A stretch of DNA of 60,000 nucleotides from Nemertoderma westbladi (taxonomy: Eukaryota; Xenacoelomorpha; Nemertodermatida; Nemertodermatidae): positions 1-60,000 of the forward strand of contig JAUCBJ010003267.1 in the NCBI GenBank assembly GCA_032718475.1. The letters are read 5' to 3'. Below are positions 11,186 to 22,080 of the stretch, in pieces. How positions within the stretch are numbered: the first letter of the stretch is position 1; each line of letters starts with the position of its first letter. The position numbers were made by a program, and so were the translations under genes. A model generated the notes under the pieces. That model was not told the origin of the DNA, did no database searches, and saw only the letters and a list, made by a program, of their open reading frames with translations.

Positions 11186-12733
11186 ATCCTCCCTTTAATC
11201 CACGAGTTGCCACCACTTAAGGTTCGCCAAAGTTGGTTCGCTGACGACTCTTCAGGTGCCGGAAAGCTCCAGGATATTCTCGAGTGGTACGAGCACTTAC
11301 TTCGTCTGGGCCCCGCTCTCGGATATTACCCTCAGTCCGCCAAGAGCTTTCTCGTTGTGGCTCCGGAGTTTCTGGAGGAAGCCCAAAGTGTATTCGCCGA
11401 GCACAATATTAACATCGTTACAGGACACCGATTTCTGGGCGGGTTTATTGGTAGCGAGTCGGAGTGTGTGAAGTATGTCGGCGCCAAAATCGCATCCTGG
11501 GTAGCCTCAGTAGACAAGATGGCCGAGGTGGCGGAGGCCCAACCCCACGCTGCTTTCTCAGCCGTAGTTTGCTCACTCCAACGGGAGTGGGCATACCTCC
11601 AACGCGTTGTCCCAGACTGCAGCAGTCAGTTCGATGTGCTAGAGGAAGCGATCAGCGATAGGTTCCTGCCGGCAGTCTTCGATGGGCGAATTTCGCAACC
11701 AGAACTCAAGTTGTTTGCCCTGTCTCCGCGAATGGGTGGTCTGGGGTTGCGGAACCCGGTTAACGAGGCCGATACCAACTTTGCTGTATCAGAACTTGGG
11801 ACACAGTCGCTGGTGAACGCGATCGCCGGGAAGGAGCCATTCTCCTTAGCCACCCACCTGAAGTGCATGGAGGGAGCGCGCATGACATCTCGGAAAGAGA
11901 GGCAGGGTATGGAGAAAGCCCAGCAGGAGGAAGCGTTGGAAGGAATGGCGGAGCACCAGCGTGTCGCTGTCCAACGGGCGGCGGAGTTCAGGACCGGCGG
12001 CTGGCTATCCTCTCTTCCGGTAGCCGAACACCAGTTTGACCTCTCACCCCGGGAGTTTAGGGACGCTGTGGCTGTTCGGTATGGTAGACCCCTCGTAGGT
12101 GTCCCTTGCAGATGCGACGGTTGTGGCGCTGGGTTTGATCTCAACCACGGGTTGAATTGTAAGAAGGGTGGTCTAGTGATTCAGCGTCACAACGAGCTCC
12201 GCGACGCAGTCGGTGACCTCGCGGCCCTGGCATTCGGACCGCGAAACGTTATGCTCGAGCCAGTGGTCCGCGAGCAGCACGAGGATGGCGACGGGGCTGG
12301 TCTGCGATGCGATGTCGGCATTAGGGGAGCGTTCAGTACCCAGACACAGGCGTTGATTGACATACGTACAATTAACCTTGACGCCGTGTCTTATGCTGGG
12401 CGCTCCGTGAGGTCGGTATTGGAGTCAGCGGAAGAGGAGAAGAAACGCTTATATACAGCCGCAGTTTCCGCCCGCCGAGGTGATTTCTCCCCTTTAGTCG
12501 CCTCATGCGACGGCATACTGGCACCGCAGGCCAATAAGCTGTTGCGAATCATCGCAGACCGCCTACACACCAACTGGGGGAAACCATACAGTTCGGTAAT
12601 GGGGTGGGTGCGCGCACGCATATCGTTCGCGATAATCCGCGGCACTTCCCATTGCCTGCGAGGGTCGCGGGTGAGATGGCGAAGCGGTTTGGGGCTTGAG
12701 GACGGCGCCGGGATACCAGGGGGCTTTGCTTAG
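11186..12733 (+). pseudogene. LINE-1x ORF, 3' part: RT motif C, thumb and RLE-like endonuclease
   Basis: The frame resumes at the ATC of 11186 and ends at the TAG of 12731-12733. FADD (11237-11248) is RT motif C with the catalytic Asp pair. A Cys/His module CRCDGCGAGFDLNHGLNC lies at about 12108-12160. It is followed by LRCDVGIRG and ALIDIRTIN (about 12300-12375) and then a Lys-rich helix with a YTAAVSA segment. This order resembles the zinc finger and PD-(D/E)xK nuclease at the C-terminus of R2-type LINEs, with Arg where Lys is usual (DIR). An upstream in-frame ATG at 11126 belongs to the insert, so no native start exists for this half. Confidence 0.82.
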
Positions 12734-12899
12734 AGTGTTTGATCGATTATGCGGGGACTGGTATGGTATAATACATAATTATTGCTCATTGTAACTGTGT
12801 AATGGAGTTGTTACCATCTGTACTGCAAGCAATATGTTATTGATCATTTAGTGCGTTTTTGCGATAATTATAATATACATATCGGTGTAAACTCTAAAT

Positions 12900-12925
<26 letters not shown>
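12734..12925 (+). other. LINE-1x 3' UTR and poly(A) tail
   Basis: An AT-rich 3' UTR ends in AATAAA (about 12897) merging into an uninterrupted A-run of about 29 bases that abuts the target duplication. A poly(A)-primed insertion is implied. Confidence 0.85.
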
Positions 12926-12932
<7 letters not shown>

Positions 12933-13318
12933 CTGTGTTAGGCCTCTAGGGGGCAGGTAAACCTATAAAATACTGTGTTACGCCTCTAGGGGGTACAGGT
13001 AAACGTATATAATACTGTGTTAGGCCTCTAGGGGGCAGGTAAACGTATAAAATACTGTGTTACGCCTCTAGGGGGGAGGTAAATGTATACAATACTGTGT
13101 TACGCCTCTAGGGGGCAGGTAAACGTATACAATACTGTGTTACGCCTCTAGGGGGCAGGTAAACGTATAAAATACTGTGTGACGCCTCTAGGGGGGCAGG
13201 TAAACCTTATAAAATACTGTGTTACGCCTCTAGGGGGGGCAGGTAAACGTATAAAATACTGTTTTACGCCTCTACGGGGGAAGGTAAACGTATAAAATAA
13301 TGTGTTACGCCTCTGGGG
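12926..13318. repeat. Satellite 2, middle block
   Basis: The same monomers as the left block resume exactly after the LINE-1x target duplication. The last monomer carries CTCTGGGG instead of CTCTAGGGG, and this private variant is duplicated on the far side of the next LINE insertion. Confidence 0.95.
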
Positions 13319-14096
13319 CTCCTCGGCTCCACGGCTCCTCAGCTCATTAGAACATGCTGCTTCTAGTGTTGGTCTTTTTATTAACTCCAGAAAGACCAAA
13401 ATTTTGACAGTTAACTGTGAAAGTCCTCAGCAAGTCTCTGATCGGATGAGTATAAGCTCAAAAGATGGTATGCTTGAGCATGTGGATGACTTCTGTTACC
13501 TGGGATCATGGATCCGGAAGTCAGGTGAGGACCTTCGAATACGTAAGGGAAAGGCATGGGCAGCCTTGAATAGGCTTTCCAGGATTTGGAAGTCACCGAG
13601 AATTAATCGGAAACTTAAGGTCCGGTTATTTAGAGCAGCAGTAGTTCCAGTACTCCTCTATGGGAGTCCATGCTGGGCTCTAACTGCTGAGGACACCAAA
13701 TCACTGGATGGCACATTCACAGGAATGCTACGCCGGGTTCATTGTGTCAAGTACAATGCACACATCTCCAACCAGACACTATATAACATTGGAGGTGTCT
13801 CATTGGTTCCCCCAAGCTTGACACTAGAACAAAATCGCCTCCGCTTTGCAGGACATTGCTTTCGCCGTGAGGACCAGCCAGTGCATAATCTTGTACTTTG
13901 GCAGCCTCATGGAGTGAATAAGCATGGTGGACAGCCCATGACTTTCTTGAGACGCATCTTAAAGGACACTGGCCTTGAAGATGCGGATGATCTAGCAAAT
14001 GTCATGGGTGATAGGGAGTTGTGGCGGTGCAATTTTGTCGATAAGCCGGCACAGCATTCTTAAAAATGCAGCTGCAATGCAGCATGCCGATCCTAG
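13319..14096 (+). mobile_element. LINE-2x copy A: 5'-truncated RTE-like LINE
   Basis: This carries the C-terminal 245 or so codons of the LINE-2x ORF (open to the stop at 14061-14063) and the 3' UTR ending GCCGATCCTAG. It is flanked by a 13-bp target duplication TACGCCTCTGGGG (13306-13318 and 14097-14109). Twelve bases of filler (CTCCTCGGCTCC) separate the left target copy from recognisable LINE sequence. It lacks the endonuclease and the RT catalytic motifs, so it is dead on arrival. Confidence 0.9.
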
Positions 14097-14758
14097 TACG
14101 CCTCTGGGGGGCAGGTAAACGTATACAATACTGTGTTACGCCTCTAGGGGGCAGGTAAACGTATAAAATACTGTGTTACGCCTCTAGGGGGAGGGGGCAG
14201 GTAAACGTATACAATACTGTGTTACGCCTCTAGAGGGGGGCAGGTAAACGTATAAAATACTGTGTTACGCCTCTAGGGGGGGCAGGTAAACGTATAAAAT
14301 AATGTGTTACGCCGCTAGGTGGGGGGGCAGGTAAACGTATAAAATACTGTGTTACGCCTCTAGGGGGGCAGGCAAACCTTATAAAATACTGTGTTACGCC
14401 TTTAGGGGGGCAGGTAAACGTATAAAATACTGTGTTACGCCGCTAGGGGGGCAGGTAAACGTATACAATAATGTGTTACGCCGATATGGGGAGGGGGGCA
14501 GGTAAACGTATAAAATACTGTGTTACGCCGCGAGGGGGGGGGGGGCAGGTAAACGTATAAAATACTGTGTTACGCCGCGAGGGGGGGGGGGGGCAGGTAA
14601 ACGTATAAAATACTGTGTTACGCCGCGAGGGGGAGGGGGCAGGTAAACGTATAAAATACTGTGTTACGCCTCTAGGGGGGCAGGCAAACCTTATAAAATA
14701 CTGTGTTACGCCTTTAGGGGGGCAGGTAAACGTATAAAATACTGTGTTACGCCGCTAG
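14097..14758. repeat. Satellite 2, right block
   Basis: Monomers resume after LINE-2x copy A and run to a partial unit ending GCCGCTAG at 14758. Several monomers have CGCGAGGGG in place of CTCTAGGGG and G-runs of 10 or more. Confidence 0.95.
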
Positions 14759-14813
14759 ATTATACAAACTTACAGTTGATGTTTGATTACTGTCTGGGTT
14801 AGAGTGAGATCAA

Positions 14814-14913
14814 GTCAGGTCAGGTATTCTAGGTCATTGATCAAGAAAACTTGCCACCTCCATGCAGCATAAAGGAGGTGCCACCTGTAGCTGCATAGAC
14901 CCTCTTACTAGGG
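14814..14913 (+). ncRNA. Structured 5' RNA element of LINE-2x
   Basis: GTCAGGTCAGGT (14814-14825) can pair through CAGGT with ACCTG (14883-14887). Enclosed is a 7-bp hairpin CACCTCC / GGAGGTG (14855-14861 / 14874-14880, 12-nt loop). A second hairpin CCCT / AGGG (14900-14903 / 14910-14913) follows. The same arrangement, with different stem bases, occurs at the 5' end of LINE-3x (52976-53052), so the stems covary. Function is unknown; a self-cleaving ribozyme or a translation element are options, and no ribozyme core was verified. Confidence 0.55.
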
Positions 14914-15229
14914 CAAATCTGGTCCTGTAACTAGGACCCCCTTCGTTCTGGGATAAGGACGCCCTTGGTCCTGGATTAAGGACCCATATACTTGGCTGCA
15001 GGGGTATATGGCCTGACCAGGCAGATGGTGATCTACCAATGGCTGGTCAGGAGCAGAGTGTTCTCATGTCCACTCTGAGAGCACTTCACTGCGACCTGCA
15101 CCTGGCAGCAAGGGTACAGGGCATGACCCAGCAGATGAGCTGCAACAGCCAATGGTGGGTCATGTGCGCCAGAATAGATATGGGTGATGGGCCTCATATC
15201 TGACTCCATTGCGACACCCATCCTGTGGA

Positions 15230-18200
15230 ATGGCAAACCAGGGTGTGGTATTTGCCCCGAGAGCTGACTCGGCAAAAAAGCACCCCCCAACCCCCACTAT
15301 GGATTACATTAGCAATGCGGAGGTCCGGCCACTAGAGGCCAGTGGAATTACCGGACACAATCGGCCTCACAGGCGTCAGTTAACTCCTGACCGGCTGCCT
15401 GTCTCACCCCCTACTGGAGAGAGAGCAGCCAACAATTCTTTGAGTCCCTTTCCTGATGACCTTTCTGGCCCAAACCCTGGGTCACCAGGAAGGCCAGATT
15501 GTGATGGGGAGAGGGATTCTGGAGTTGGAGGTTACTCTCATGTTCCACCCCGACCAACAAAGCCATTGGTGAATCTGAGGCAAGTCACAAGACTAGCCTC
15601 AGTAAACACCCTAACACTCGGGTCCCCAATGCGACAAGGTGAGCTGACTGCCTTGGCAGATAAGCTTTCTCTTAGCGCAGTGGGTGTTCAAGAGCACCGA
15701 ATGCAGACTGGACAGACTGATGAGGTTCTGATTAAGGACATGGGGGGCGGTTGGCGACTCGCCCTCGCGTCAGCAGATGATAGTGGCAATGGTGGAATTG
15801 GTCTATTGATGAATCCAACTGCACATGCAGCATTGGACAAAATAGACCAAATCTCTAACCGCATCATCCGTTGCCACTTCTCATGTTCTGGAAGACTGGC
15901 TAAGAAGTTTCCTAAGGTGGTTCTGATTGTGTGCTACTCTCCAACTAGTGTTGCCCCTGTAGAGGAGGTGGAAAATTTCTACCACAATCTACAAGCAGCT
16001 ACTGATGGAGTGGATCAGCATGCATTCTTAACATTCCTGGGAGACTTTAATGCAAGTCTGCATCAATCACCTACATCGCCCTGGGTCTATAGCTATAGTG
16101 TTAACCGAAATTCTGTCCATCTTCAGGATTTTATCTCTGGAAATGGATTGTTTTCGGCTGGAACCCAGTTCAAGAAGCGAACTGGAAAGCTATGGACTCA
16201 TAGTGGACCCAGTGGTCACAAGTCCCAGATAGACCATATTCTGTTTCGTGGGAAATACAGGAGCTCTATACAAGACTGTAATGCATTTACACTTCGACCC
16301 TTCTCTAGTGATCACCGCCTTATTGTGGCCAAGGTAAGACTTAGTCTGCGTGCTAGCAGAACAACGAAATCTGCCTTGCCGCGGCATGACTGGTCCTCTC
16401 TGTTGCAACAGCCAAGTGTGAGATCCAACTTCATACTACAGCTGAGCAACAGGTATGAGGCTCTTGCCTCTGAGGCGGCAGATCACTGTGAGGGCTATAC
16501 TGCCTTTACAGAAGCAGTTAAGTTAGCAGCTGCAGAAACAGTTCCTGTATACCCTCGAAACAGGAAAAGGGCCCCCTGGACTGACAACAAAATTCAGAAG
16601 TGCCGAAATGACCTTCATAAGGCGCAGAAAGAGTCCCGGCTCAAACAGACTACAGCAGCCAAGAATGCAGTTAAGGCTGCATCTAGGTCCCTGAACAGGC
16701 AGTACTCTGCTAATCTACAGGAGTTAATAAACCAACAGGTTGATGCCATCAATGATGCTGACGACAGCAGGCAATCATCCCAGGCATGGAAATCGATCAA
16801 TCTGCTTACTGGGCGGAAAAGCCAACCAACCACCAAGGTTAAGGCTGAATCACCAGCCGATCGCCTCAATGGTTGGAAAGCCCACTTTGAAAAGCTCCTC
16901 AATAATGACAGGGTATTGCCTGATAACTTTATAGAAGTAAAAGTGTCTGAGTCTGTACTCCCAGATATTCCCATTGGCGATATCTCCTTTGCAGAAGTGA
17001 AGGCTGCTGCAAAGAGCATTAAGACCAATCGTGCCAGTGGAGTAGATGGTGTTCCCCCTGAGGTCTTTAAAATACCTGAGTGTTTAAAGATCATCTATCC
17101 CATCATAGTAGACATGTACCGAACAACAAGAGTCCCACAAGAAATTAAAACAAATAAGTTGGTGCCAGTTCCCAAGAAGGGCAACCTAACACTCTATGGT
17201 TCTTTTCGGGGAATCTCATTGATCTCGATTGCTGCAAAGCTATACAATAGGATTCTATTAAATCGCATCAGGGATCCCATTGAGAGACTGCTCCGTGGAA
17301 ATCAGAATGGGTTCCGTAAAGGTCGTGGGACCATGGAGCCCATTTTGGCACTTAGAAGGATAATTGAAGAGTTATCAAAAAAGAAAGACAGGCATCTGGC
17401 TGTTATCTTTGTTGACTTCTTCAAGGCCTTTGATTCAGTCTCTCGCTCACGTATGTTCAGCATACTTTCATTATATGGGATTCCTGATGAAATTATTGCA
17501 GCAATCAGATCAGTATATGATGGTTCGACAACATTTGTGTCTACTGTTGACGGTGACACAGAACCATTTGAAGTGTTATGGGGCGTCCTCCAAGGAGACA
17601 CACTTGCACCATTCTTGTTCATTATTGTGGTTGACTATGTTCTACGCATGTCCTTAGATCATTATAATGATGATGGGGTGATGATAACTCCACCTACTGG
17701 CTCCAGAAGTCGAGGAAATCCTGCCAAGTACCTAACTGATCTAGACTTTGCTGATGACTTAGGAGTACTCTCAAAATCATTAGAGGGAGCCCAACGGCTC
17801 CTCAGCTCATTAGAACATGCTGCTTCTAGTGTTGGTCTTTTTATTAACTCCAGAAAGACCAAAATTCTGACAGTTAACTTTGAAAGTCCTCAGCAAGTCT
17901 CTGATCGGATGAGCATAAGCTCAAAGGATGGTATGCTTGAGCATGTGGACGACTTCTGTTACCTGGGATCATGGATCCGGAAGTCAGATGAGGACCTTCG
18001 AATACGTAAGGGAAAGGCATGGGCAGCCTTGAATAGGCTTTCCAGGATTTGGAAGTCACCGAGAATTAATCGGAAACTTAAGGTCCGATTATTTAGAGCA
18101 GCAGTAGTTCCAGTACTCCTCTAAGGGAGTCCATGCTGGGCTCTAACTGCTGAGGACACCAAATCTCTGGATGGCACATTCACAAGAATGCTACGCCGGG

Positions 18201-18526
18201 TTCATTGTGTCAAGTACAATGCACACATCTCCAACCAGACACTATATAACATTGGAGGTGTCTCATTGGTTCCCCCAAGCTTGACACTAGAACAAAATCG
18301 CCTCCGCTTTGCAGGACATTGCTTTCGCCGTGAGGACCAGCCAGTGCATAATCTTGTACTTTGGCAGCCTCATGGAGTGAATAAGCATGGTGGACAGCCC
18401 ATGACTTTCTTGAGACGCATCTTAAAGGACACTGGCCTTAAAGATGCGGATGATCTAGCAAATGTCATGGGTGATAGGGAGTTGTGGCGGTGCAATTTTG
18501 TTGACAAGCCGGCACAGCATTCTTAA
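15230..18526 (+). pseudogene. LINE-2x ORF: APE endonuclease-reverse transcriptase with one stop codon
   Basis: The ATG at 15230 is the first in this frame. The ORF would be 1,098 codons but stops at codon 965 (TAA at 18122-18124, where copies A and E have TAT for Tyr) and then stays open in the same frame to 18526. The endonuclease spans about codons 115-370: SVNT (Asn 126), QEH (Glu 155), GDFNA, IDHIL and SDHR (Asp 361). The RT spans about codons 590-870: NGFRKGRGT, motif A FVDFFKAFD (Asp 729), motif B GVLQGDTLAPFLF and motif C DFADD (Asp 842-843). A conserved C-terminal region with LLYGSPCWAL follows. One substitution inactivates the C-terminus; otherwise the copy looks young. Confidence 0.88.
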
Positions 18527-18562
18527 AAATGCAGCTGCAATGCAGCATGCCGATCCTAGTAG

Positions 18563-21117
18563 TTTAATGGAACATCGTCTAGTCAGAACGTACCTTTAAT
18601 GGACCATAGTCTAGTCAGAACGTACCTTTAATAGAACATCGTCTAGTCAGAACGTACCTTTAATGGACCATAGTCTAGTCAGAACGTACCTTTAACGGAA
18701 CATAGTCCAGTCAGTACGTACCTTTAATGGACCATAGTCTAGTCAGAACGTACCTTTAACGGAACATAGTCTAGTCAGAACGTACCTTTAATGGAACATA
18801 GTCTAGTCGGAACGTACCTTTAATGGAACATAGTTTAGTCAGAACATACCTTTAATGGAACATAGTCTAGTCAGAACGTACCTTTAATGGAACATAGTCT
18901 AGTCGGAACGTACCTTTAATGGAACATAGTTTAGTCAGAACATACCTTTAATGGAACATAGTCTAGTCAGAACGTACCTTTAATGGAACATAGTCTAGTC
19001 AGAACGTACCTTTAATGGAACATAGTCTAGTCAGAACGTACCTTTAATGGAACAAAGTCTAGTCAGAACTTACCTTTAATGGAACATAGTCTAGTCAGAA
19101 CGTACCTTTAATGGAACATAGTCTAGTCAGAACTTACCTTAAATGGAACATAGTCTAGTCAGAACGTACCTTTAATGGAACAAAGTCTAGTCAGAACTTA
19201 CCTTTAATGGAACATAGTCTAGTCAGAACGTACCTTTAATGGACCATAGTCTAGTCAGAACTTACCTTTAATGGAACATAGTCTAGTCAGAACGTACCTT
19301 TAATGGAACATAGTCTAGTCAGAACGTACCTTTAATGGAACATAGTCTAGTCAGAACGTACCTTTAATGGAACATAGTCTAGTCAGAACTTACCTTTAAT
19401 GGAACATAGTCTAGTCAGAACTTACCTTTAATGGAACATAGTCTAGTCAGAACGTACCTTTAATGGAACATAGTCTAGTCAGAACTTACCTTTAATGGAA
19501 CATAGTCTAGTCAGAACGTACCGTTAATGGAACATAGTCTAGTCAGAACTTACCTTTAATGGAACATAGTCTAGTCAGAACGTACCTTTAATGGAACATA
19601 GTCTAGTCAGAACTTACCTTTAATGGAACATAGTCTAGTCAGAACGTACCTTTAATGGAACATAGTCTAGTCAGAACGTACCTTTAATGGAACAAAGTCT
19701 AGTCAGAACTTACCTTTAATGGAACATAGTCTAGTCAGAACGTACCTTTAATGGAACATAGTCTAGTCAGAACGTACATTCAATGGAACATAGTCTAGTC
19801 AGAACGTACCTTTAATGGAACATAGTCTAGTCAGAACGTACCTTTAATGGAACATAGTCTATTCATAACGTACCTTTAATGGAACATAGTCTAGTCAGAA
19901 CGTACCTTCAATGGAACATAGTCTAGTCAGAACTTACCTTTAATGGAACATAGTCTAGTCAGAACGTACCTTTAATGGAACATAGTCTAGTCAGAACTTA
20001 CCTTTAATCGAACATAGTCTAGTCAGAACGTACCTTTAATGGAACATAGTCTAGTCAGAACTTACCTTTAATGGAACATAGTCTAGTCAGAACTTACCTT
20101 TAATGGAACATAGTCTAGTCAGAACGTACCTTTAATGGAACATAGTCTAGTAAGAACTTACCTTTAATGGAACATAGTCTAGTCAGAACGTACCTTTAAT
20201 GGAACATAGTCTAGTCAGAACGTACCTTTAATGGAACATAGTCTAGTCAGAACTTACCTTTAATGGAACATAGTCTAGTCAGAACTTACCTTTAATGGAA
20301 CATAGTCTAGTCAGAACGTACCTTTAATGGAACATAGTCTAGTCAGAACTTACCTTTAATCGAACATAGTCTAGTCAGAACGTACCTTTAATGGAACATA
20401 GTCTAGTCAGAACTTACCTTTAATGGAACATAGTCTAGTCAGAACTTACCTTTAATGGAACATAGTCTAGTCAGAACGTACCTTTAATGGAACATAGTCT
20501 AGTCAGAACTTACCTTTAATGGAACATAGTCTAGTCAGAACGTACCTTTAATGGAACATAGTCTAGTCAGAACGTACCTTTAATGGAACATAGTCTAGTC
20601 AGAACGTACCTTAATGGAACATAGTCTAGTCAGAACTACCTTTAATGGAACATAGTCTAGTCAGAACGTACCTTTAATGGAACATAGTCTAGTCAGAACG
20701 TACCTTTAATGGAACATAGTCTAGTCAGAACTTACCTTTAATGGAACATAGTCTAGTCAGAACGTACCTTTAATGGAACATAGTCTAGTCAGAACGTACC
20801 TTTAATGGAACATAGTCTAGTCAGAACGTACCTTAATGGAACATAGTCTAGTCAGAACTACCTTTAATGGAACATAGTCTAGTCAGAACGTACCTTTAAT
20901 GGAACATAGTCTAGTCAGAACGTACCTTAAATGGAACATAGTCTAGTCAGAACGTACCTTTAATGGAACATAGTCTAGTCAGAACATACCTTTAATGGAA
21001 CATAGTCTAGTCAGAACGTACCTTTAATGGACCATAGTCTAGTCAGAACGTACCTTTAATGGAACATAGTCTAGTCAGAACGTACCTTTAATGGAACATA
21101 GTCTAGTCCGAACGTAC
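18563..21117. repeat. Satellite 3: 32-bp tandem array, about 80 copies
   Basis: Head-to-tail 32-bp monomers: TTTAATGGAACATAG, TCTAGTCAGAAC, then GTACC or TTACC. On the minus strand each unit reads ATTAAAG|GTAAGTTC or ATTAAAG|GTACGTTC, that is, a 5' splice-site motif every 32 bp; the TTACC subtype gives a perfect AAG|GTAAGT. The last unit (21112-21117) supplies the GTACGT donor of the adjoining minus-strand exon. Monomers are more than 90% alike, with a few 30-31 bp units near 20610 and 20832. Confidence 0.97.
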
Positions 21118-21261
21118 CTTATCCAAACTGACACGGCGTTGCAATTGTATCAGTCCGTTATCCGTAGGTGCCACCTTGGCCGGTACAATAGGTGTAGCTG
21201 TAGTCAGACTGATCCTCCTTTGAATTGGTGGCGGTACAAACTTGTAGGTCTTAACTTCGCC
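21118..21261 (-). CDS. Internal host exon, 48 codons, phase 0/0 (possible kinase tail)
   Basis: On the minus strand the segment is bounded by an acceptor (CCTCTCTATTATCAG| at 21262 and above) and a donor (GATAAG|GTACGT at 21118/21117). It is exactly 144 nt and open. It encodes a basic, Pro-rich peptide with two RRxS motifs (QRRISL and QRRVSLDK) and KFVPPP. RRxS is the basophilic (PKA-type) phosphorylation consensus. No fold is recognised. The upstream neighbour on this strand is the kinase exon at 50851-51049, which ends in phase 0, so this could be the next exon, giving a regulatory tail after the catalytic domain. The donor lies in the first satellite 3 unit. Confidence 0.6.
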
Positions 21262-21788
21262 CTGATAATAGAGAGGAATAACTATAAATACCAAATATAT
21301 TACTTAGTAACGGACATTTTGAATGAAATAATACTGTATAATATATTGTTGGAAAAGTCAACACCGGTACTCTAAATTTATGACGATAAAATTGAAAGTA
21401 AGTCATTTTTTCTTAAATGTTAAATTATCAGTTAATTGAAACGGGCAGGTTGCAGGTTTTATTTGTTGTAAGTCACTTTTTTGTCAAAGTCGTTAACAAG
21501 TTTGACAAAAAAATAACACCTTTTGTCAACAAAAAAAGTAATAATGACAATAACAACATGATATTAATATTATATAAAATACAATCTAACAAATACAGTT
21601 ACATGGGAGTTATAGATATTGTGATATAAGGTCCGTAGTTGTCTCAAGGTTTGGTCGCTTTCTTTCGAGTCCAATCGAATTTCTCCAATACAGGGAATTT
21701 CTACCAATTTGGAGTCTGGGAACATTCTTGATATTATCATATCGAGATATCTATATTTATTACCATTACCCTGCATATCATTGTTTAA
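21262..21788. other. Unique intronic-looking DNA
   Basis: AT-rich, no ORF of note and no recognised repeat. It lies between the minus-strand exon acceptor and a LINE-2x fragment, and is presumed intron. Confidence 0.5.
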
Positions 21789-22080
21789 AGTACAATGAAT
21801 AACACATCTCCAACCAGACACTATATAACATTGGAGGTGTCTCATTGGTTCCCCCAAGCTTGACACTAGAACAAAATCGCCTCCGCTTTGCAGGACATTG
21901 CTTTCGCCGTGAGGACCAGCCAGTGCATAATCTTGTACTTTGGCAGCCTCATGGAGTGAATAAGCATGGTGGACAGCCCATGACTTTCTTGAGACGCATC
22001 TTAAAGGACTCTGGCATTGAAGATGCGGATGATCTAGCAAATGTCATGGGTGATAGGGAGTTGTGGCGGCGCAATTTTGC
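21789..22080 (+). mobile_element. LINE-2x copy C: internal fragment
   Basis: This matches the 3' coding end of LINE-2x from the AAGTACAATG region to GGCGGCGCAATTTTG. It lacks the last codons and the 3' UTR and carries a small insertion (AATA-type) near 21798. It is truncated at both ends, so it is a deletion remnant rather than a fresh insertion. Confidence 0.88.

Larger units (their letters stand above)
7915..12925 (+). mobile_element. LINE-1x: full-length RLE-type non-LTR retrotransposon in satellite 2
   Basis: The element runs from a short 5' UTR (7915-8060) to a poly(A) tail (about 12897-12925). It is flanked by an exact 12-bp target duplication TATAATACTGTG (7903-7914 and 12926-12937), which is satellite 2 sequence. 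It encodes an N-terminal Cys-rich domain, a Pro/Ala repeat, a reverse transcriptase and a C-terminal PD-(D/E)xK-like endonuclease, with no APE endonuclease. That layout is typical of the early-branching R2/CRE/NeSL/Utopia-type LINEs; the exact clade is not resolved. The reading frame is split by an insert at 10134-11185, so this copy cannot make a full RT. Confidence 0.88.
14759..18562 (+). mobile_element. LINE-2x copy B: near-complete RTE-like LINE
   Basis: A non-LTR retrotransposon with a structured 5' UTR, one long APE-endonuclease/RT ORF and a short 3' UTR ending in GATCCTAG(TAG). The protein layout and C-terminal region resemble RTE-clade LINEs (the BovB/CFDP2-like type). The left flank is satellite 2 and the right flank is satellite 3, with no target duplication linking them, so either the locus rearranged after insertion or one flank was deleted. 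The only visible defect is a single nonsense codon (18122-18124). Confidence 0.88.

Noticed and set aside
13148-13399. 83-codon minus-strand ORF across satellite 2 and LINE-2x copy A
   Set aside because: It spans a transposon junction and consists mostly of repeated satellite translation.
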